A stretch of 6,898 nt of DNA from Ilumatobacteraceae bacterium (GTDB lineage: Bacteria; Actinomycetota; Acidimicrobiia; Acidimicrobiales; Ilumatobacteraceae): assembly GCA_016650435.1 (NCBI GenBank), contig JAENVT010000420.1, forward strand, positions 1-6,898. Reading direction: 5' to 3'. Under the pieces are notes generated by a model that searched no databases, was not told the origin of the DNA, and worked only from the letters and a program-made list of their open reading frames with translations. Positions 1-6,094 of this stretch are shown here, piece by piece. The position numbers and the translations under genes were made by a program. The stretch's first letter is position 1; each line of letters opens with the position of its first letter.

Positions 1-161
1 ACCCGTTCGATCAATCCCGCCGGACGGTGGTCGCCGACTGCGACTGAATACGCCTCGGAGGGAACGTGGTGGCGAAGGAGTGCACCCAGTCGATGGATCG
101 ACATGTGCGGGAACGAAGCGAGCGCCGCGGCGTACGCCTCGGGCGGCAGGTCGGTGCTCAT
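1..161 (-). CDS. dprA: DprA/Smf DNA-processing protein, N-terminal fragment (runs off left edge)
   Basis: Only the first 53 codons are present. The ATG at 161-159 overlaps the comM stop (TGA, 160-158) in an ATGA arrangement, so translation is probably coupled. The visible protein begins MSTDLPPEAYAAALASFPHM and continues with a helical stretch (IHRLGALLRHHVPSEAY). This fits the N-terminal helix-hairpin-helix-like region that precedes the Rossmann domain in actinobacterial DprA. DprA is a cytoplasmic protein that loads RecA on incoming single-stranded DNA during natural transformation. The Rossmann fold that would prove identity lies outside the window, so the call rests on this short N-terminus and on the common actinobacterial order comM-dprA (as in Mycobacterium tuberculosis Rv2897c-Rv2896c). 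No strong Shine-Dalgarno element is needed if coupled to comM. Another small gene following comM is possible but less likely. Confidence 0.74.
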   Translation of the reverse strand, partial: MSTDLPPEAYAAALASFPHMSIHRLGALLRHHVPSEAYSVAVGDHRPAGLIER

Positions 162-1675
162 GCAACCTGCTCGCGAACCGAAACACGCAGTCTGACTCGG
201 AGTTGCAGCGCCATGGCAACGTGCTCCTCGGCCACCGGCGCAGACAGGTCGCCATCGAGGTCGGCAATCGTTCTGGCGACGCGGCGAATGCGGTGGTAGC
301 CGCGACCGGTCAACCGTTCGCGTTCGAGTTCGTTGCGCAACATCAGCCTTGCTTCCGGCTGCAGCGGGGCAAGGATGTCGAGATGCGACGCGGGTATCGC
401 ACTGTTGAGTGTGCCCCGTAGATCAACAGCGGCCTCGCGTGCAGCCGCAACGCGGACCGCGGCGACCGCGGTGCTCTCGCCGCCGCCGCTCTGCAATAGG
501 TCGTCGACACCGGGTCTGGCGACACCGACCCGGAGATCGAATCGATCGAGTAGCGGCCCGCTGAGACGACGGAGGTAGCGCAGACGGGCGCCGTCGTCGC
601 AATCGCACGACCCCGGTGGACCACCGCCGCATGGGCACGGATTCGTCGCCGCCACCAGCAAGAACCTGGCCGGCAACGTCGCACTGGCGCGCGCTCTGGC
701 GACGCGAATGACGCCTTCTTCCAATGGCTGGCGTAAGCCATCGAGCACCATCGGCGAGAACTCGCCGAGCTCGTCCAAGAAGAGCACGCCCGCGTGGGCC
801 AAGCTGATCTCGCCGGGACGAAGACTCGACGTTCCGCCGCCGACGAGTGAAACCATCGAGCTGCTGTGATGCGGCGCCCTGAACGGCGCTCGGCGAATCA
901 TTCCCACGGATGGCAGCCGAACACCGGCGGCAGAGTGGACCATGGTGGCTTCGAGTGCGAGCGCCGGGCTCAACGGCGGCAGCAGACCTGGCATGCGCTG
1001 GGCCAGCATCGTCTTGCCCGAGCCCGGCGGGCCGACGAGCAGCAGGTGATGCCCGCCTGCCGCTGCGACCTCCAACGCCTTGCGAGCCAGCGCCTGGCCG
1101 CGCACGTCGGAGAGGTCGGGGATCGGCGGCTCATCGTCTATGAAATCGTCGTCGGGCTCGTCGGGCCACGGCTCGACCTCATTGAGCGCATCGACGATCT
1201 CGCGGAGAAACGCGGCGACCCGCACCCGGCCGGGCGAGATGGCCCTGGCCTCGCGGAACGATCCGCGAGATACGACCGGTATCAGGTCGTCGAGGGCTCC
1301 GACCATCGGAGCAACACCGGCAACCGACCGCAACGAACCATCGAGCCCGAGCTCACCGATGAACCCGAACCCGGAAACGGCGTCGGCGGGAATCTCGCCG
1401 TTGGCGATGAGCATCCCGACAGCGATCGCCAGATCGAGCCCGGACCCGCCCTTTCGCTGGTTCGACGGCGCGAGATTGACTGTGATGCGACACGACGGCC
1501 AAGGCAGCCCGCTGGACATCACGGCGGCGCGCACCCGATCTCGCGATTCGCGGCAGGCCTCGTCGGGCAGGCCGACGATTTGAAAGCCGGGTAGCCCGGT
1601 AGAGACATGTACTTCGACGGTCACCGGACGACCCTCGACACCGAGCAAGGTTGCGGAACGGACGGCGGCGAGCAT
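158..1675 (-). CDS. comM: ComM/YifB family Mg-chelatase-like AAA+ ATPase
   Basis: This is a full-length 505-residue ComM/YifB protein, the usual family size. ComM is a hexameric AAA+ helicase that promotes branch migration during integration of transforming DNA. The N-terminal ChlI-like domain (about 1-165) carries the hallmark GLPGFQIVGLPD (27-38) and NLAPSNQRKGGSGLDLA (67-83). The AAA+ core has Walker A GPPGSGKT (215-222), the family motif RAPHHSSS (266-273), Walker B VLFLDE (297-302) and ATNPCPCG (343-350), followed by CDCDD, a Cys cluster typical of the family. The C-terminal Mg-chelatase helical domain runs from about 405 to 500. The open frame extends 43 codons upstream to 1804. I place the start at 1675 because family similarity begins at MLAAVRSATLLGVEG and a GGAGG (complement of 1683-1687) lies 7 nt upstream. 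It is followed with a 4-nt overlap by dprA. The preceding yraN gene seen beside comM in many actinobacteria is absent; a divergent lipoprotein gene sits there instead. Confidence 0.97.
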   Translation of the reverse strand: MLAAVRSATLLGVEGRPVTVEVHVSTGLPGFQIVGLPDEACRESRDRVRAAVMSSGLPWPSCRITVNLAPSNQRKGGSGLDLAIAVGMLIANGEIPADAVSGFGFIGELGLDGSLRSVAGVAPMVGALDDLIPVVSRGSFREARAISPGRVRVAAFLREIVDALNEVEPWPDEPDDDFIDDEPPIPDLSDVRGQALARKALEVAAAGGHHLLLVGPPGSGKTMLAQRMPGLLPPLSPALALEATMVHSAAGVRLPSVGMIRRAPFRAPHHSSSMVSLVGGGTSSLRPGEISLAHAGVLFLDELGEFSPMVLDGLRQPLEEGVIRVARARASATLPARFLLVAATNPCPCGGGPPGSCDCDDGARLRYLRRLSGPLLDRFDLRVGVARPGVDDLLQSGGGESTAVAAVRVAAAREAAVDLRGTLNSAIPASHLDILAPLQPEARLMLRNELERERLTGRGYHRIRRVARTIADLDGDLSAPVAEEHVAMALQLRVRLRVSVREQVA

Positions 1676-1833
1676 GCGCGGACCTCCAGCTACTGCGACG
1701 TTGAACGCCGCGTGAACATGGCTGGAAGAGTTCGGCAACCGGACCCTCGACGGTGAACGCACTGTATCCGTGGAGTCCGAAGCCGCAACTCCGATGACAC
1801 TCATTTCTCATTCGGGCCTGGGAGACTGCCTGT
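1676..1833. promoter_or_regulatory. Divergent intergenic region between comM and the lipoprotein gene
   Basis: This 158-bp spacer must hold the promoters of both flanking divergent genes. Ribosome sites are visible at each end: GGAGG for comM (complement of 1683-1687) and GGAG (1821-1824) for the lipoprotein gene, 9 nt before its GTG. On the minus strand a possible sigma-70-type promoter reads TTGCGG (complement of 1783-1788), a 16-nt spacer and TACAGT (complement of 1761-1766). It would give comM a leader of roughly 80 nt. The match to consensus is only partial (3/6 and 4/6). I found no convincing plus-strand -10 element and no clear inverted repeat acting as a competence-type operator. Confidence 0.4.
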
Positions 1834-2259
1834 GTGCGGAACGTTGTCTTGGTCGTTGCCGTGGCCCTCGGGGTCCTCACGGCGTGTTCGAGCGACACAC
1901 CGACGACAACCGACGCGCAGTACTGCACTGCGGTCAGCGCGAATCTCGATCAACTGAATGCGCCATCGATCGTCGACCCGGCTGGGATCGATGCGACATC
2001 CAAGCTCTACCAATCGATCACCGCGGTCGCGCCACTTGCCGTTCAGAAGGAATGGGAGACCATGACGTCGGTCCTCGCGGCAGCCGCGACTGCCGATGCA
2101 ACGGACCCGGCCGCAGTCCAGAAGATCGCCGACATGGCCCGGTCGTCGCAGCACGCGGCAACGGCGATCGCCGACTACACGTCCAAGGTCTGTGGCGTCA
2201 CCCTGGCGACACCGACGACGACACTTCCCGTGGTCGTCGAGACCGTCCCAGCGCCGTAG
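1834..2259 (+). CDS. Small secreted lipoprotein of unknown function
   Basis: This 141-residue protein starts at GTG 1834, preceded by GGAG at 1821-1824. It opens with a lipoprotein signal peptide: a basic residue at position 2, a hydrophobic core at 4-15 (VVLVVAVALGVL), and a lipobox LTAC with the lipidated cysteine at C18, followed by SSDTPTTT, a typical disordered tether. The mature part is alanine-rich and probably helical (about 28-122). It has just two further cysteines, C31 (QYCTAV) and C120 (KVCGV), near opposite ends of this domain, which could form a disulfide outside the cell. The tail (126-141) is a Thr/Pro/Val-rich low-complexity segment. It should be anchored to the outer face of the membrane. 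I do not recognise the family. The architecture resembles the many small helical Cys-paired lipoproteins of high-GC actinobacteria. It is divergent from comM and convergent with clpP, so it is probably a single-gene transcript and context gives no functional hint. Confidence 0.85.
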   Translation: MRNVVLVVAVALGVLTACSSDTPTTTDAQYCTAVSANLDQLNAPSIVDPAGIDATSKLYQSITAVAPLAVQKEWETMTSVLAAAATADATDPAAVQKIADMARSSQHAATAIADYTSKVCGVTLATPTTTLPVVVETVPAP

Positions 2260-2270
2260 CTCGCCCGTTG

Positions 2271-2329
2271 ACTGCCGAAGTGTTGTCCCACCGCACCAAC
2301 CTCGTGCCCACCGACAACACTTCGACAGT
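2271..2329 (-). terminator. Long stem-loop downstream of clpP, candidate terminator or 3' stabiliser
   Basis: Two 17-nt arms form an inverted repeat: 2271-2287 (core CGAAGTGTTGTC) and 2313-2329 (core GACAACACTTCG). They are perfectly complementary over the inner 12 bp and again over the outer ACTG/CAGT, with a single mismatch between (C2275 against A2325). The loop is 25 nt. In a plus-strand transcript that pair is a C-A mismatch, but in a minus-strand (clpP) transcript it becomes a U-G wobble, so the clpP RNA can pair along all 17 positions. The stem begins about 80 nt after the clpP stop. No U-tract follows on either strand, so a classical intrinsic terminator is not shown. It could be a Rho-assisted or U-less terminator, an RNA 3'-end protector, or a protein-binding site. 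Confidence 0.5.
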
Positions 2330-2371
2330 GGAGCCCGATGGGAAGTGCCTTGCGAAAGGACCCGACTGCCC

Positions 2372-2383
2372 GACACGCGTGTC
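2372..2383. repeat. 12-bp perfect palindrome GACACGCGTGTC
   Basis: GACACGCGTGTC is a perfect palindrome located 113 nt after the lipoprotein stop and about 28 nt beyond the clpP stop. It is flanked by GACTG (2364-2368) and CAGTC (2383-2387), which can extend pairing across a small bulge. On the plus strand it is followed by a weakly T-rich stretch (CTTGATTT, 2387-2394), so it may serve as a poor terminator for the lipoprotein transcript. It could equally be a dimeric protein-binding site. Which of these applies cannot be decided from sequence. Confidence 0.4.
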
Positions 2384-2411
2384 AGTCTTGATTTCCGCCC
2401 ACACCAGCGGT

Positions 2412-3011
2412 CTAGACGTTGGGCAGCTCGCCGCGCTTTGTCTTGACAGCGTCGACGAGACCGTAGGCCTTTGCCTGGTCGGCCGTGAACCAGCGATCGC
2501 GCTCGCTGTCCTTTTGGATCTGCTCGAGCGTCTGGCCCGAGTGGTGCGCCGTCAGCTCGGCCATACGACGCTTGGTGTAGGCGAGCTGCTCGGCCTGGAT
2601 GGCGATGTCGGTGGCCTGACCACGCAACCCGGCGAGGGGCTGGTGCATCATGATGCGCGCGTTCGGCAGGGTGTACCGCTTGCCCGCGGCACCGGCCGTG
2701 AGTAGGAACTGACCCATCGAGGCAGCCATCCCCATGCACACCGTGGCAACATCGCACGAGATGAATTGCATGGTGTCGTAGATCGCCATGCCAGCGGTCA
2801 CCGAACCGCCGGGACTGTTGATGTACAGCCAGATGTCGGCGGCCCCTTCTTCGCCTTCGAGGTACAGCAACTGGGCGCAGATCTGGTTGGCCATGTCGTC
2901 GTTGACATCGGTGCCGAGCATGATGACCCGGTTCTTCAGCAGCCTGTTGAAGACATCGCTACGCGGGTCGAAACCCGGGTCGAGCGCCATGGGACGAATG
3001 AGGTCGGACAT
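2412..3011 (-). CDS. clpP: ATP-dependent Clp protease proteolytic subunit ClpP
   Basis: This is the serine protease subunit of the cytoplasmic Clp machine, which forms tetradecamers and degrades proteins fed by ClpX/ClpC/ClpA-type unfoldases. With the start at 3011 it has 199 residues, matching mature ClpP. The catalytic triad is complete: S98 in GMAASMG, H123 in MMHQP and D172 in SERDRW, each one above E. coli mature numbering. The oxyanion-region motif [16 protein letters not shown] (64-79) is intact. Starts upstream in frame exist (ATG 3032, GTG 3038) and would add 7 or 9 residues (MRMGGSVVA) resembling a short propeptide. GGGA lies 5 nt before GTG 3038, while SD support for 3011 is weak, so the start is uncertain. 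Unlike the usual actinobacterial tig-clpP1-clpP2-clpX cluster, no partner gene is adjacent here. It lies downstream of, and on the same strand as, the PLP-enzyme pair, 117-144 bp away, so it probably has its own promoter. Confidence 0.97.
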   Translation of the reverse strand: MSDLIRPMALDPGFDPRSDVFNRLLKNRVIMLGTDVNDDMANQICAQLLYLEGEEGAADIWLYINSPGGSVTAGMAIYDTMQFISCDVATVCMGMAASMGQFLLTAGAAGKRYTLPNARIMMHQPLAGLRGQATDIAIQAEQLAYTKRRMAELTAHHSGQTLEQIQKDSERDRWFTADQAKAYGLVDAVKTKRGELPNV

Positions 3012-3155
3012 GGCGACCACGCTACCGCCCATCCGCACGGTCGTCCCGCTGAGCGCGCCACTTCGTTACGACGGCGTCCTCGGCGAGGGGCATGACCCAC
3101 GACTCCCAACTCACGCCCTTTTGCTTGCGCCCTGCGTCACCGAGACCCGTCATCG
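3012..3155. other. Spacer between threonine-synthase-like gene and clpP
   Basis: This is a 144-bp gap (117 bp if clpP starts at GTG 3038) on the minus-strand transcript side. I see only a short CCTCGGCGAGG dyad near 3078-3088 and no strong terminator or consensus promoter. A clpP promoter is expected here but is not recognisable by eye. Read-through from the upstream PLP operon is possible. Confidence 0.35.
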
Positions 3156-4463
3156 CTACGCCCTGCTGACACCGCTGAAGATCACGGCGACGCGCTCCCC
3201 GGGGTCAATGGTGTCTCGCGCGGCAAGCAGGCCCGCGAGACCCGCCGTACCGGTGTGCGACGCATCGATCCCCGTGGTCGCTCGACCCAAGTCGTTCGCC
3301 TCGCGCACCTGCGCCTCGGTGACCACGATCGGCCCGCCGTTTGCTTCGTCCATCGCCCGCACCACAGGGATCCAGTCGTACGTTTCGTCATCGAGGATGC
3401 CGTCTGCGGCCGAGTTGCCGACGTGCTCCCACGGCCACATGCAATCGCTCCAATGCCCCGCGGCCTCCTTCGGACCGCCGATCGCTTCGACGTTCGCGTA
3501 GGCCCGCTGCAAGGGCGCGCAACCGTCGGTCTGCACCGCGTGCAATCGCGGCGTCACGCCACTCATGCGGAACCCGTTGATCGCCGACGCCGCGAGGGCT
3601 CCCGCTCCGACCTGGACGAACAAGCGATCCAGTGGTGGACCGACGACGTTTTCCTCGAGGTGCCAGGCCATCTCCCAACCGATGGTGCGACCGCCATCGA
3701 GACACCAGACATTCTCGGTGCCCTGCACCGTGAACGGGATTGCACCAGTGGCGACCGCTTCGCGGAAGCGATGCATGCACGGATCGCCGGGCGGGTCCCC
3801 GTCTCGGCGCGGGCACTCGACGATGTCGGCGCCCAGTTGTCGGAGGCCGGCGATCACAGCCGGATCGGCGTGCGGCGGCACGAAGACGCGCAGCGGCCAC
3901 TTGACAGCAGCGGCCAACGTCGCCGCGGCGAATGCGGCGTTGCCACATGAAGCGATGGCCAACGTCGGGCGATCTGCGGCGTTCGTCCACGGCGCCAGAC
4001 CGAGCGACTCGACGGTCACCAGGTGCAGCAAGATGGTCATCAGGTGTCGAGCCTTGTGGCTGCCGGCGACATTGCCGGTCTCGTCCTTGACCCAGACACC
4101 ACCGTCCTCGGTGAAGCCCAACGCGTCGCTCAAGGCATCGGCCCGATCGAACGGTGTGACGTGGAAGCCGGTTCCGGCGACACCGGCGATGTCAACGTCG
4201 AGTTGGCGAATCAGCGCCGCGCGCGCCGCCTCGGTCATTCCGTTGGCCGCCGCGAAACTGTCCCACGCGAGGTACGGCTGAAAGGCGATGAACGGGTTGG
4301 TGTCCTCGATCCCTCGCAATGGCGCAATGCCCTGAACGAGTTGCAGCGCATGATGTGGATCGGAGCCGCTGGCGCGTGGGCATCGCCAGACAAGTGGCGC
4401 AGCGATGTCGACGTGTGTGCCGCACACCGCGCACGACCATCCCGCTGCACCGGTTGCAATCAC
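3156..4463 (-). CDS. Threonine-synthase-like PLP-dependent enzyme (fold type II)
   Basis: This 435-residue protein belongs to the fold-type II PLP family (tryptophan synthase beta/threonine synthase/cysteine synthase group, PALP domain). The Schiff-base lysine is K137 in VKDETGNVAGSHKARH. The substrate-contacting asparagine loop is ASCGNAAFA (171-179), and the PLP-phosphate glycine loop is VQVGAGALA (283-291). The C-terminus ends FSGVSRA, near the place where threonine synthases carry a PLP-pyridine serine or threonine. The N-terminus has CAVC (C11, C14) and C28, resembling a partial zinc knuckle found in some threonine synthases; a clear fourth ligand is missing, though H37/H38 are near. It starts at GTG 4463, 2 nt after the stop of the upstream PLP gene, with a weak GGCGGG in that gene's tail, so it is probably translated by coupling. 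Length and overall motif spacing fit threonine-synthase-like lyases, but the substrate is not assignable. A true ThrC is possible; absence of nearby hom/thrB argues for a different role. Confidence 0.9.
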   Translation of the reverse strand: MIATGAAGWSCAVCGTHVDIAAPLVWRCPRASGSDPHHALQLVQGIAPLRGIEDTNPFIAFQPYLAWDSFAAANGMTEAARAALIRQLDVDIAGVAGTGFHVTPFDRADALSDALGFTEDGGVWVKDETGNVAGSHKARHLMTILLHLVTVESLGLAPWTNAADRPTLAIASCGNAAFAAATLAAAVKWPLRVFVPPHADPAVIAGLRQLGADIVECPRRDGDPPGDPCMHRFREAVATGAIPFTVQGTENVWCLDGGRTIGWEMAWHLEENVVGPPLDRLFVQVGAGALAASAINGFRMSGVTPRLHAVQTDGCAPLQRAYANVEAIGGPKEAAGHWSDCMWPWEHVGNSAADGILDDETYDWIPVVRAMDEANGGPIVVTEAQVREANDLGRATTGIDASHTGTAGLAGLLAARDTIDPGERVAVIFSGVSRA

Positions 4464-4465
4464 TG

Positions 4466-5983
4466 TCAGCCCGCCGCGACGCTGGCGTTGAACTCGGCGA
4501 TCATCTCATCCCATACCGGCAGAAACCGTCGCAGTCCGCGCCAGAAGTCTTGCGAGCGTCGAGACTCGAACAGTTCGAATGGCGTGCCCTGTTGTTCGAC
4601 CCACGTGTAGTAACCGAGGTTGAAGATCCGCGTGCGATCTCGTTCGGAACATTCGATCGCATGAGCCGTGGGCACGTTGGCCAGGTGTTCGCCCCACACT
4701 GCTGCAGCATCGAGATTGGTGAACCCCCCACCGAAGTCTCGGGCGGTGATCTTGTCGCGCTCGCTCGGGTAAAGCGCTGCGCCGTCGGTGGCAACGGTGA
4801 TCAGTGCATCGTCGGGCCCGAGGTTGAGCAGCTTGGCGGTAGTGATCGCCGCCAAGACGTTGCAGATACTGCTGAGCCCGAAGTGTTCGAGCGTTTGCAG
4901 AACCGACATCGGGACCAGCCGTCGATCGGCCAGGTAGCCGAGGCCATCGTCAGTGTTGAACATCACCTGCAATTGGTCGGTTGCCCGATCGCTGACGGCG
5001 ACAACGACATCGGTGTTCATCACATTGTGAATCAGCGGCACGTGCTTGTCGCCAATCCCTTGGATGTTGTGCTCACCAAATCCGTTCTCGAGCAACGTCG
5101 GGCATTCGAGAGCCTCAACGGCAACGATCTTGGTGCCGTACGCATCTTTCAATCGGTCGCCCGCCGCGATCGTGCCTGCTGATCCGGTCGCGCTGGCGAA
5201 TGCGGCGAGCCGCAAATCGCGACCTGCCGCTGCCCGCACATGTTCGAAGACATGGCCGAGTGCCCGGCCGGTCACCTCGAAATGAGCGAGGTGGTTGCCG
5301 AACTCGCAGAATTGGTTGAGCACGAAGTTGGTCGGATCCTTGGCCAGTGCGTTGCAGGCGTCGTAGATCTCTTTGACGTTGCTCTCGGTGCCCACCGTCT
5401 TGATGACATCTTCGGCGGGATTGGCACACCACTCGTCGAGCCAGTCGAAGCGCTCCTGGCTCATTCCGGCCGGCAGAATTGCGACACCGCGACTGGCCAT
5501 GATTCGGCTGATGGCGATGCCGCCGCGGGCGTAGTTTCCTGTCGATGGCCAGATTGCCCGGTGCCGCGTTGGATCGAACTGTCCGGTCACCACCCGCGGG
5601 GCAAGGCATGCGTACGCCGCCAATACCTTGTGGGCAGTGATCATCGGAAAGCGGTCTCCGAACACCACGATGATCGGGCTATCGACACCGGTGAGGCTCC
5701 TCGGCAAGACGACGTGATCGGGTACGTCGACACGGCTGCCGGCGAGGTCGTTGTACCAATGAACGCGCCACAGGTTCCTGGCGTCTGGGCCGTTCTTGTC
5801 GGCATCACCGACGTTGCCCGGGTCGATCTTCGACGGGTCTGCCAACTCGGCAAACGTCGGCAGCGTGATTCCTTGGTCGCGAAAGCGCTGAACGCTGTTG
5901 GCGAGCGCGGCTTCATCGACTACTCGATCCGCCAAACCGAATTGATTTTCCAAGGCGATGGCGGTCTGCTCGGCACTGCTCAT
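4466..5983 (-). CDS. PLP-dependent protein, cysteine-synthase-like, of unassigned substrate (beta-subunit type)
   Basis: This 505-residue protein contains a fold-type II PLP core flanked by long extensions. The candidate Schiff-base lysine is K119 in [11 protein letters not shown]. This differs from the common S-x-K-x-R context, but position and surroundings fit. Further core motifs are the asparagine loop [11 protein letters not shown] (145-155), [11 protein letters not shown] (169-179), a glycine-rich phosphate loop SATGSAGT (264-271), and [10 protein letters not shown] (371-380). About 100 residues before the lysine and 100 after the core (about 405-505, including YYTWVEQQG at 458-466) are additional to the minimal fold. 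I recognise the type as the group usually annotated 'pyridoxal-5-phosphate-dependent protein subunit beta' or cysteine-synthase-like, for which I know no firm reaction. The start at ATG 5983 is forced by an in-frame TGA six codons upstream; there is no good Shine-Dalgarno element. It is first in a two-gene unit with the threonine-synthase-like gene and divergent from a SufR-like regulator, which may control it. Confidence 0.9.
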   Translation of the reverse strand: MSSAEQTAIALENQFGLADRVVDEAALANSVQRFRDQGITLPTFAELADPSKIDPGNVGDADKNGPDARNLWRVHWYNDLAGSRVDVPDHVVLPRSLTGVDSPIIVVFGDRFPMITAHKVLAAYACLAPRVVTGQFDPTRHRAIWPSTGNYARGGIAISRIMASRGVAILPAGMSQERFDWLDEWCANPAEDVIKTVGTESNVKEIYDACNALAKDPTNFVLNQFCEFGNHLAHFEVTGRALGHVFEHVRAAAGRDLRLAAFASATGSAGTIAAGDRLKDAYGTKIVAVEALECPTLLENGFGEHNIQGIGDKHVPLIHNVMNTDVVVAVSDRATDQLQVMFNTDDGLGYLADRRLVPMSVLQTLEHFGLSSICNVLAAITTAKLLNLGPDDALITVATDGAALYPSERDKITARDFGGGFTNLDAAAVWGEHLANVPTAHAIECSERDRTRIFNLGYYTWVEQQGTPFELFESRRSQDFWRGLRRFLPVWDEMIAEFNASVAAG

Positions 5984-6092
5984 GATCTGTACATTTTGTC
6001 AAAGCCCATCGCCAACCCTCTCATTTCATCCGCTCATCTTGCGCGTTGATTATGCAAGGGGCAGCTTCCGAAATACGCCCAGTCGGGGTAGG
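5984..6092. promoter_or_regulatory. Divergent control region between PLP operon and SufR-like regulator
   Basis: This 109-bp region separates two divergent units, a layout in which a regulator commonly controls both sides. It is locally more AT-rich than the surrounding genes near 5984-6003 and 6041-6055. On the minus strand CATAAT (complement of 6049-6054) is one base off the -10 consensus and would give a leader of about 60 nt, but no matching -35 is seen at 16-18 nt. TTGACA (complement of 5998-6003) is a perfect -35 hexamer but lies too close to the ATG to serve the annotated start. TGTACA (5988-5993) is a 6-bp palindrome. No extended inverted repeat that would clearly be the regulator's operator was found by eye. 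Confidence 0.45.
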
Positions 6093-6094
6093 AT
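6066..6094 (+). promoter_or_regulatory. Candidate promoter for SufR-like gene, possibly giving a near-leaderless mRNA
   Basis: TTCCGA (6066-6071), a 17-nt spacer and TAGGAT (6089-6094) resemble -35 and -10 hexamers (3/6 and 4/6 matches; the -10 fits the TANNNT form favoured by high-GC actinobacteria). Initiation 7-8 nt downstream would fall at about 6101-6102, exactly at an in-frame GTG (6102-6104), predicting a leaderless transcript. The same bases can be read differently: GGGG (6085-6088) as a ribosome site for ATG 6093, or AGGA (6090-6093) as one for GTG 6102. The sequence alone does not settle which. Confidence 0.35.

Larger units (their letters stand above)
2260..2411. other. Spacer between convergent lipoprotein and clpP genes
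   Basis: This is 152 bp with no credible ORF. It lies between the 3' ends of two convergent genes and contains two separate dyad-symmetry elements, annotated individually. It is the expected location for transcription termination of both genes, although neither dyad is followed by a clean T-run. Confidence 0.7.

Noticed and set aside
866..1594. 242-residue plus-strand open frame opposite comM
   Set aside because: It is fully antisense to a strongly conserved AAA+ gene and rich in Arg/His/Asp, the usual composition of a GC-driven shadow frame; no recognisable domain.
1676..1804. 43-codon N-terminal extension of comM to ATG 1804
   Set aside because: Family similarity begins at residue 44 of that frame and a well-spaced GGAGG precedes ATG 1675; the extension would occupy the divergent promoter region.
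1801..2757. 318-residue minus-strand and 311-residue plus-strand frames (1770-2705) spanning the lipoprotein and clpP
   Set aside because: They cross two real genes and the spacer between them, and have Arg/His/Gly-rich low-information sequence with no motif.
3255..3950. 231-residue plus-strand frame, with others at 3565-4281 and 4319-5182, opposite the PLP genes
   Set aside because: They are antisense to genes whose catalytic motifs are intact; composition is typical of shadows.
5988..6003. TGTACA palindrome and TTGACA hexamer as an operator/promoter for the PLP operon
   Set aside because: The TTGACA lies too close to ATG 5983 for a -10 to fit before the gene, and a 6-bp palindrome is too short to call an operator.
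5240..6049. 269-residue plus-strand frame opposite the 505-residue PLP gene, reaching into the control region
   Set aside because: No ribosome site, family or domain recognised; explained by codon bias of the real gene on the other strand.
5958..6092. 45-codon N-terminal extension of the SufR-like regulator
   Set aside because: It would start inside the divergent PLP gene, has no winged-helix similarity, and ATG 6093/GTG 6102 fit the domain start.
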